This document shows positions 57,321 through 64,000 of a DNA stretch of 64,000 nt, one piece after another; within the stretch, counting starts at the first letter, position 1, and every line of letters begins with the position of its first letter. The notes beneath the pieces are model-generated. The model searched no databases. It was not told the origin of the DNA and saw only the letters and a list, made by a program, of their open reading frames with translations. The stretch comes from Bretschneidera sinensis (lineage: Eukaryota > Streptophyta > Magnoliopsida > Brassicales > Akaniaceae): contig CM043698.1 of the NCBI GenBank assembly GCA_023935145.1, positions 71,572,501-71,636,500 of the forward strand. The letters run 5' to 3'. Position numbers and translations under genes: made by a program.

Positions 57321-58754
57321 ATAGGGGTGTGCATAGGCTGTGTTGGTTCGAGTTAAAACCAGGATGAGTCAAGCAATCAACAAATAGAATTAAGTTTATG
57401 GCAGCTCTTGTTGGAGACATTTAGCATGTTAATTTTTGTATTTGCATTATTTAATCCAATAAATGGGATAATAGTCACCAGCTTCAACCATTCAAATTTT
57501 AGCTGAACTCATGCCTTAACCACCATTGCAATATAATTTGTTATGAAGTGCTATTTCAACATATCTTATCAGTATTGGCACCAACAACTATGTCAATGTC
57601 CTTATTATATAAATAAGGTATCAGTGAAAAGAGATGACAACAATTCCCTTTCTATAAGATGAATTCAATAGTCAACAAAGTATAACACAAGCATTTTGAG
57701 AAAATAATTGAAGAGAATGGATGATCTTCAAATACTTTCCCAGTTTCTTTCCCTTTTTGGATCAGTTTTATTTGAATTGGATATTATTGAATTCTGGACA
57801 ATACAGGAAATTTTTTAACTGTTCTTTGGTAGGAAACTTTGTTTATTAATACATATATAAAATGTATTATGGAAATATAGATAAAAAATAAGCATTGGAC
57901 TGTATTTTTTATTTTCCTTTGCAGGAGGTTTTATGGAAATATAAGGAAAACTCCGCCCGTTTTTCTATAAAATCTGATAAGCAACTTTTTTGTTATGATA
58001 CTTTCGCTGCATAATTTTTGGGGGCGTTTAATCTTTATTGTTTTCTAATTGTAGGTGACAGCTGAAGCTCGTGTTGCTGAACTTGTTGCAGCTTCAAGAT
58101 CCTCTGATGCTAGTAATAATTTAGCAATACAAAATGAAGTCTTCACCGAGCTTACGGGTGAAGAGAGTTCCGGTCGTGTCCGAGGTCAGGGGTTTGGAGT
58201 TACACCCTCTGCTGTGTATGGATTTTCAGCTCAAATGAGGAATGATATGGGATATCATGGGGCTTATGCTGAAGAGATAAATAGTCTGAGAGCACAAATG
58301 GAAGAAAACAATCAACAGCATGTGCATCAGATTGAACAGTATGCGCATCAGATTGAACAGCAGGCGCATCAGATTCAAGAAATAACAGCTAAGCACGATG
58401 ATCAAATAAACAGTATGCAATCCCAAGTTGATGAGCTGAAGTCTTTACTACAACAGTTGGTAAATAGAGGACCTCATAATTGATGTTGATGGTAAAATAA
58501 TTTTTCAGATTACATTCTATTATTTTGTTTTGTATGAATTTTATATGTTAACTATGATTTTTTTTTTTTTGGTTGTTGTAAATGAGATGACTTTTGTATT
58601 GAGTAAAGGAATTTTTATGGATATTTGATGGTACATTTTATATATTAAAGAACATTTGAAATTTTATGGATTTGATGGTACATTTTATTTATTGAGGGTA
58701 TTAGTGTTGATATTTAAGCTAAAATAATGTAAAAAAAACAATTAAAACCTATTT

Positions 58755-58836
58755 TTATGGCGTTTAAAAATAATTTTTAGCGGCGCTTAAAAGTGTCGTA
58801 ATATGAATATGTCCGCTAATATAGTGGCGCTTATAA
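58755..58836. repeat. Right subterminal repeats of CACTA-1
   Basis: ATGGCGTTTAAA, AGCGGCGCTTAAAAGTGTCG and AGTGGCGCTTAT are the same motif family as at 42490-42905. The terminal inverted repeat that should follow is missing. Confidence 0.65.
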
Positions 58837-59654
58837 CAGACAAATAACTTACTAGAAAGTTGAAAGTAAAACCCTAACTCCTTAAGTACGCTGTAGCTTA
58901 ATCATAATCATTCTTAAGCGGTAGTTTCTCCCTCTCTCTTGCCTCTTGGCTCCTGAACGGCTACACTCCTCTATCCTCTCACACCCAGGATCTCATGATT
59001 AAATCAATCAGTGTTGAACATTGATGATTGAGGGGGAGAACTTGGTTGTTTAATGTTTTGATTATTTTTAATTTTCATTTAAAAGTTTGTACTTTGTAAC
59101 TTATTTTGAAGTATTTGAATGTGAATCAATTGTTAAGAATTTTAATATGAATTGATTAAATTATATTATGATTTGATTAGTATAATTTTCTTGAATTGAT
59201 AAAATTTTTGTTTTGTTTTTTTTTAACCGTAGTTAGTTGTACAATTTTGATAACCAAATCGAACCAAAAGTGTGGTTACGAGAAGAAATAGTTAGATATA
59301 TTGTTATGACTTTTGATAAACGAATGCTTTGGTTACAGATATAGTTCGACCAAATTTTGAGGTTACCAAAACATGCCCACTCCGGCACAATATGATGCAA
59401 AATATTTTTCTTTATAAGTGCAAAAGGTATTTTTAAAATGTATAATAAATTTCATAAACCAATGCTCCTTTCTAATTTTGCGTTTGGATTTAGGAGAAAT
59501 GATGGCACTTTAAAAGTTGAATATGCCCAAACTTCTGTTTATATTTTTTTTAAATAAGTTTTATTATTTTTGGGTTTTTTTTACATGATTGCGCTTTATA
59601 TAACCTACATAATTAAAAAAAAAAATCTATATATTTAAGAGAAAAAAAAATAGT

Positions 59655-59870
59655 GTTGATGAGGTTTTGATCTAGTTATCAAAGTTGAGTTCTTGATACT
59701 ACAAAGTCTTTATTTGATTCCCACGGTGTGTGGGCTATTTGTCCAATTAATGCATTAGTTATTTCTCCAACTTTAAATTGGTTGTGGTAGTATTATAGGT
59801 TTTTGCATGAGTAATGAGATAGTACAGGCTTATATTGTAGTCAAATTATTCATTGTACTATTTATATATA
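59655..59870 (+). mobile_element. SINE-like relic inside duplication copy B
   Basis: Counterpart of 15535-15740: degenerate B box (TATTTGATTCCC), GTGTGTGGGC, then GGTTGTGGTAGTATTATAGG. More decayed than the copy-A version. Confidence 0.4.
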
Positions 59871-60198
59871 ATATCACTTCAATAAAAAAAAATATCCCAA
59901 ATAAGTTTATTTATATTTTGTTATAACAAAGATATAAGTTCAGCTTTTGGATTAAGATCAAATTTAATCGTTTTTATAAACCGCTCTTTATTATTTTAGA
60001 CATTTATAAGACTTTATAGGTTGAATTTTTGTTTTTAATCGTAATTTGAGTCACTCTGGTTTCCTTGCATGATTGTATCATTCTCTGGTTTATCATAACT
60101 TCATGAAGAAACTATAGAGTTCTTAATTTAGTTTTAAGAATTCATGATTTAAGTAATATGGTACGTACCAAACAGTAAAATTATATATAACAAAAAAT

Positions 60199-60561
60199 TT
60201 ATGATTCAAAAGAGGTTGGGGCGGGTGCATCTCCTCCAAAATCCAAAGCACAAGTATTCCATACTTGTTTACTTCTGGGGATAACAGAAGATGTGTTTGC
60301 TTCGAATTCGTGCATTGCAAAAATGGTTTTCATCAAAACGATATGACATTCTTCTCCCATCGCTAAAAGGTTTTGGCAGCATTTTTCACTAACGTTTACA
60401 TTCTGATCGAACAGAGACGTGAATACCTCTTTCCCACACTCTGGAGTCATATTGTCCACGCAACTTTGTGGTGATAGCTCTGCTGCCAATGTGAGTGAAA
60501 CCATAGCTGCAGTGGCTATGAACAATGCCATAAGGATGGAGAAGTTCTCTAACTTTGCCAT
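60199..60561 (-). CDS. Secreted prolamin-like (ECA1 gametogenesis-related type) cysteine-rich protein, copy B
   Basis: A 120-residue protein from an ATG at 60561. It has a signal peptide (residues 1-26, ending near SLTLA) and six cysteines at 34, 42, 61, 62, 72 and 104, the same spacing as the paralogue at 16067. It is two residues longer within the signal peptide and differs at about 20 positions. The differences are conservative (NVNVSEK against NINVTEK; HIVLMKTIFAMHE against HIGLMKAIFALHE), and the frame is intact, so both copies look to be under constraint. The family (PF05617) consists of secreted plant proteins, many expressed in reproductive tissue; the role here is inferred only. The promoter region upstream to about 61010 is also conserved between copies. 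Confidence 0.9.
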   Translation of the reverse strand: MAKLENFSILMALFIATAAMVSLTLAAELSPQSCVDNMTPECGKEVFTSLFDQNVNVSEKCCQNLLAMGEECHIVLMKTIFAMHEFEANTSSVIPRSKQVWNTCALDFGGDAPAPTSFES

Positions 60562-60661
60562 TATTTTTTATTATTTTTAATTAATGATAAAAGTATCAAT
60601 TTGTTTTTGTGTTGCTTTTGATGACTAGAGGGAGATGGTTGGATGGTGATGCACAAAGATC

Positions 60662-60669
60662 TTTTTATA
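60662..60669 (-). promoter_or_regulatory. TATA box of prolamin-like gene B
   Basis: The minus strand reads TATAAAAA within CCTTATAAAAAGATC, about 100 bases upstream of the start, as in copy A. Confidence 0.65.
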
Positions 60670-61339
60670 AGGAGTGACACAGGAAAAAGATAGTAATTAA
60701 TATATTGTTGTTTCAAATCGTTCCATAATTAGTGTCTTCTGTATTAATTATGTTTGATTGCTAATTAATTAAGCATGCAACTTATAATCCAATGATGTGA
60801 ACGGTTTACATTACTAGGCATGAAACAAACGTTTACTTTAATTATATGATGCGAACCAAAGATTAAATGTTAGTACTATACTTTGAATGAAGGGTCAAAG
60901 AAAAACTGAACCAAACTTCTCTGTTACGTAGTATCTTTTAGCGAAGTGTGACAATCCCAAAGTTACTATTTTATGTACTAAAAATTACAATTTTATAAAC
61001 CGGGATTTCGGTCCATGTATGTCTAATACATGTAAGACTGAAATAATAAATTGAGAAGATTAAAAGACAAAAACTAAAGCCTAAAACTTAAATTTAAGTT
61101 GGATTTTATTTTTTAAAATATGTCAAAATTTAAATTAAATTAAATTAAATCACAAATTAATTTATATTTATTTGTTATTTAATGAAATTTAACCAGATTT
61201 GATTTGATTAAACTAATTTTTTGAAAATTTTTAAAACATAAGCTAAAACTTAAAATTGGTTTGAAATGAGAATCAAACGTTGTCAACAGATTTGAACTAA
61301 GTAAACGTATCACCTTGTGAAAAAAATATCTCAAATAGA

Positions 61340-63330
61340 CAGCAACTTTAAAAGAGCTGACACTTTTAGACATTGTCATAAACTTACATACTCAATTGGA
61401 GTGAAAGACTGATCTTAAGTTTTTTTTTTGGAAAATTCACTCAATGTACCTTGCAGAAAGATATTTAAATACAATTTAAATCTGAAAAATTTAAAAGGGG
61501 CTGAAGCATTTCTCGAAATATAAATAAAAAATTCAAACTTACCGTCACTCCATCAAATGGCGAGTGAAGAAGATAGCAAGTAGGTTAAGTTTTTTTATTT
61601 AAATTTCGAAAATGCTCTCATTTATTTTTTTAATTTTTGTGATTTAAGTTACACTTAAACTACTCTCAAACAACGTTAGAATTCCATTACCAAAAGATGT
61701 GAAATAATTAATAAAAAAAACAAAGGAAAATTCATATAAAACTTGTATTGGTATTTTTTTTCACAATTTTAAATCTCATTTTTCTTTTTTCATTTCATAT
61801 ACATTTTATTTCATTGTGCTTTAGATATGAACCATATCGCCAATAGAAGACAAAATATTGCAGATCTTTTAATAGTCAATTGCTTAAAAGTACTACAAGC
61901 AAATTAATACCAGCATCCTTACTGCAAATAACTTAAAATAAAAACTAAAAAATGGACTCTATCACATGCAATATAAATTGAGCCACAACTAATGAACTAA
62001 CCACAAAAACACAGTTGACATGAAAATGAGTGTCAATCTCTATGTCAATCTGTGTTTTATTAAAAGATATTCACTGGCAAAAAAAAAGTATCAATTTCAA
62101 CAAATGTGAATTTAGCAGGAGGAAAAAGTGAAAGGAAAGAAAATTAAGAGGAAATAAATAGTTTTCTCTGAACCTTAATTAATAGAGTAGAAAAGTAAGA
62201 GGAAAGAAAATGTAAATAGTATTAGTTTTACTATTATATCTTTCATAATGTTAATAGATATTAATATGAGATATTATATGAGGATTAATTAGTAAATTGG
62301 CAATCCCATTTCTTTTCTCTTCTATTTTTCATTATTCAATCCTCCCAATTTTGGAGGATTATGATTTGTACATATAAGTGGAAAACATGAGTCCTCTTAG
62401 TTTTCATTCTGCTCACTTTTCTCTCCTACTAAACACACTATAAAAGATTTTTGGGCAAAAGGAAAATTCAAGGGCATGCAAGGTTATCTTTATACAATTA
62501 AAAAGAAAAAAAAAACATAATCACAATCAACTTGACCTGGACGATTTAAAAGAGAGGGCGATAGAGATGGAAGAAGAAAGAGAACGAGGAATAAAAAATG
62601 AAGAAATTTGGCAAGTACTTACTTCAAATCAACAGCATTAATAAGTGAGCTTTAAGTTGGCATTGAAGAACAAGAATTCTTACTTCAAATCAACAGCATT
62701 AATAAGTGAGCTTTAAATTGGCATTGAAGAACAAGAACTCTGAAGATGCTCCTAATTCTAGTTCTATTCAATAGAATGAGATAGAGATAGTGAGAGAGAG
62801 AGAGAGAGAATGACTCCAAAATAGGATTGGGAAATTAGGGTTATGGTTTGAGAGAGAGAGAACGTCTCTAAAATAGGATTGTGAAATTAGGGTTATGATT
62901 TGAGGGAAAGTTTTTCTAGTTGTGTGATGTGAGGTTGGGAGGACAAAGATCGAGGGAGAGAATGTAGGTCGCTAGGGAGGAGCTTAAGGAGGCAACAAAG
63001 GGTTTTCTTTTCATGTAGAATATTTATTTATATAATAACAATTGAAAGCAAATTCCATCACAATATCTTAGACTACGTTGATGGATAAATGTTCCTATAG
63101 TGATGGAACCTTTACGTTTTATATATTACTGATGGTACAAATCAGTCATTGAACAAACCTTCTGTACCTACATCATTGGTTAAAAGTAGTCATATCTCGT
63201 ATGGGTGGGCATACTATACACTATTTTGTAACAGAAAGCTAAGGTATATATTGCGTTTGTATTTGGATTGAAAAGAATTGATAATGATGAGAAATTGACA
63301 TGTCCATCAATTTACATTTGTTGAAGGGAA
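61340..63330. other. AT-rich intergenic stretch, no gene recognised
   Basis: No coding region is supported. It contains a 61-bp tandem duplication (62618-62739), an (AG)n tract near 62790-62810, and a repeated ATAGGATTG(G/T)GAAATTAGGG segment at about 62821 and 62873. Sequence near 63040-63180 has GATGGAAC/GATGGTAC motifs that may be subterminal repeats of a DNA transposon, unproven. Confidence 0.5.
62618..62739. repeat. 61-bp tandem duplication
   Basis: CTTACTTCAAATCAACAGC begins units at 62618 and 62679; the two copies are almost identical. Confidence 0.9.
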
Positions 63331-63399
63331 GACTAGGCAGTGGATGGAGGTGCACATTCAAGGCTATTCTATTTGCAAACCCTAGCTGAGAGAGAGAAA

Positions 63400-64000
63400 G
63401 AGAGTTTAGCCATTCGTGAATCCTTAGCTGTCACTTCTGACGACGACCAAAATAACTCACTAGAGGAACAAGATATGCTCTAGAGAAGAGTGATTAAGCT
63501 TAAAGATACCGTTGGCTACAAGGACAAGCTTCAAAGCCCTATAAGTAAGTGGAATGCTATGATCTTTCAAGACCATTCTCAGATATAAGATAACTCAAAT
63601 GAGAAGATTGAGGACTCTTCTATCACCAACTTTTCCCTCTCTAGTGAAGAAAAGAAAATACTATGGAAACCTTGGTATAGAGCTGTTATCATCAAAATTT
63701 TAGGTAGATTAATGCGTTTTGTGTTCCTCAAGGAAAAAGTTGCTAACTTACGAAAACCAACTGGATAAATGGAGATGATTGAACTTGACAAAGGCTTTTT
63801 CATTATAAGATTTATGCAAGAACAAGATTTCAAGAATGCATTGCTTAGAGGCTCGTGGTTTGTGGGAAGAGACTTTCTTCTTGTTCGGTGCTAGGAGCCT
63901 AACTTCAGTCTTGAGGAAGCTAGAAAAGACACCAAAACTGCTCTCTGACTTCGATTTGTTGGTTTACCTATAGAATACTATGACAAAGAGAGGGAGACAG
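63400..64000 (+). pseudogene. L1-type LINE ORF1 (5' part, decayed, leaves the window)
   Basis: ORF1 of plant L1 elements is a nucleic-acid-binding protein with an N-terminal DUF4283 domain. On the plus strand, with stops, the sequence reads FSLSSEEKKILWKPWYRAVI, then IKILGRLMRFVFLKEKVANL near 63687-63750. Next are MEMIELDKGFFIIRFMQEQD near 63770-63830, LLRGSWFVGRDFLLVRC near 63845-63890, EPNFSLEEA and LRFVGLPIEYYDKE near 63950-63990. These are the ordered blocks of DUF4283 in plant LINEs. In-frame stops lie near 63765, 63893 and 63945. The rest of the element, including the zinc knuckle and ORF2, would lie beyond the window. Confidence 0.85.

Larger units (their letters stand above)
51036..58483 (+). 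pseudogene. TNPA/Ptta-type CACTA gene with introns, split by an LTR element
   Basis: The second En/Spm gene; TNPA-like proteins bind the subterminal repeats. Exon 1 is 51036-51240 (acidic, His-rich). Exon 2, about 51341-51561, holds TSQVWSLERGEKIVVHFNAR and the family block GNLCALNCIDWKKVP, with donor GTAAGT at 51562. Exon 3 starts at 51693 and is broken by the insertion near 51790. Coding resumes at about 55424 (VPKGVNQGQWKQLVNYWFSE, then stop). Exons follow at 55620-55696 (CLHTIGSKSFARR, then stop), 55782-55884 (EPGRIEFFAETHKRKDETFI, donor GTAAGT) and 58055-58483, which ends at a TGA. The last exon has the GRVRGQGFGVTPSAVYG block and a coiled-coil tail with repeated HQIEQ units. Splice sites were chosen by GT/AG and frame. 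Confidence 0.8.
42471..58836 (+). mobile_element. CACTA (En/Spm) transposon, right terminus missing (CACTA-1)
   Basis: It starts with CACTACAAGATAATTG at 42471, inserted in the copia-0 LTR. The left subterminal region has many palindromic GGCGCTTTGAAGCGCC-type motifs. The same motifs reappear at 58755-58836, identifying the right subterminal region, but the expected terminal ...CTTGTAGTG is absent and the sequence passes directly into duplication copy B. Inside are a TNP2-type transposase pseudogene and a TNPA/Ptta-type pseudogene, the usual two-gene content. A second LTR element is nested within the latter. Confidence 0.85.
58837..61325. repeat. Segmental duplication, copy B
   Basis: Collinear with 14640-17184, with an extra segment of about 400 bp at 58905-59300 relative to the closest part of copy A. 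It contains the second prolamin-like gene and its promoter. Its left edge (TATAACAGACAAATAAC, compare TATAACAGTAAAATAAG at 14938) coincides with the loss of the CACTA-1 right terminus. Its right edge is at CTTGTGAAAAAAA, 61313-61325. Confidence 0.85.

Noticed and set aside
63040..63240. Possible DNA-transposon end (GATGGAAC/GATGGTAC motifs with GA-rich flank)
   Set aside because: Motifs are few and no clear terminal inverted repeat was found.

Overview
The window reads as AT-rich, repeat-dense nuclear DNA from a eudicot plant; I cannot name the species. The evidence is a pair of intact small secreted-protein genes of the plant prolamin-like/ECA1 type, plant Ty1/copia, Ty3/gypsy-like, CACTA (En/Spm), hAT, SINE and L1-type elements, and a decayed endogenous pararetrovirus (Caulimoviridae). 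There are no bacterial operons, CRISPR arrays or rRNA/tRNA genes. Only the two small genes look like functional host genes; almost everything else is transposon or viral fossil.

Layout. 1-245: (TTC)n-type microsatellite. 241-6300: pararetrovirus remnant on the minus strand, laid out as capsid C-terminus, protease, RT, RNase H, 3' ORF, promoter repeats, leader with tRNA-Met primer site, movement protein, then a second leader copy. 6400-9200: scrap of a copia element and diverged non-coding repeats. 10054-11480: small TRIM-like LTR element carrying an exact 35-bp x6 array, followed by an inverted and tandemly duplicated rearrangement of its ends. 12590-13030: possible gene fragment. 13711-13925: tRNA-derived SINE. 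14640-17184: first copy of a segmental duplication with a prolamin-like gene. 17188-19340: truncated CACTA end and a foldback structure.

19537-29805: an old copia element (copia-1) split by a second one (copia-2, 22504-28882, minus strand). 30830-42470: another old copia (copia-0) that received several insertions: a solo-LTR-like piece containing copia-3 (31464-37015, perfect ATAAG target duplication), a 2.16-kb solo LTR with GCAAG duplication (38119-40276), a hAT-like element with an 8-bp GTTACAAT duplication (40482-41428), and finally CACTA-1 inside its 3' LTR. 42471-58836: CACTA-1, with palindromic subterminal repeats, exon-like blocks that may be captured host sequence, a decayed TNP2 transposase gene, and a decayed TNPA/Ptta-type gene split by a C-poor LTR element. 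58837-61325: second copy of the segmental duplication with the second prolamin-like gene. 61340-63300: AT-rich, no gene. 63400-64000: 5' part of an L1-type LINE ORF1 leaving the window.

How it fits together: a tandem duplication of a secreted cysteine-rich gene now has its copies about 44 kb apart, with the intervening DNA built by successive nested insertions. Coordinates of decayed coding regions are approximate; structural boundaries (LTR ends, target duplications, TIRs) were read base by base.
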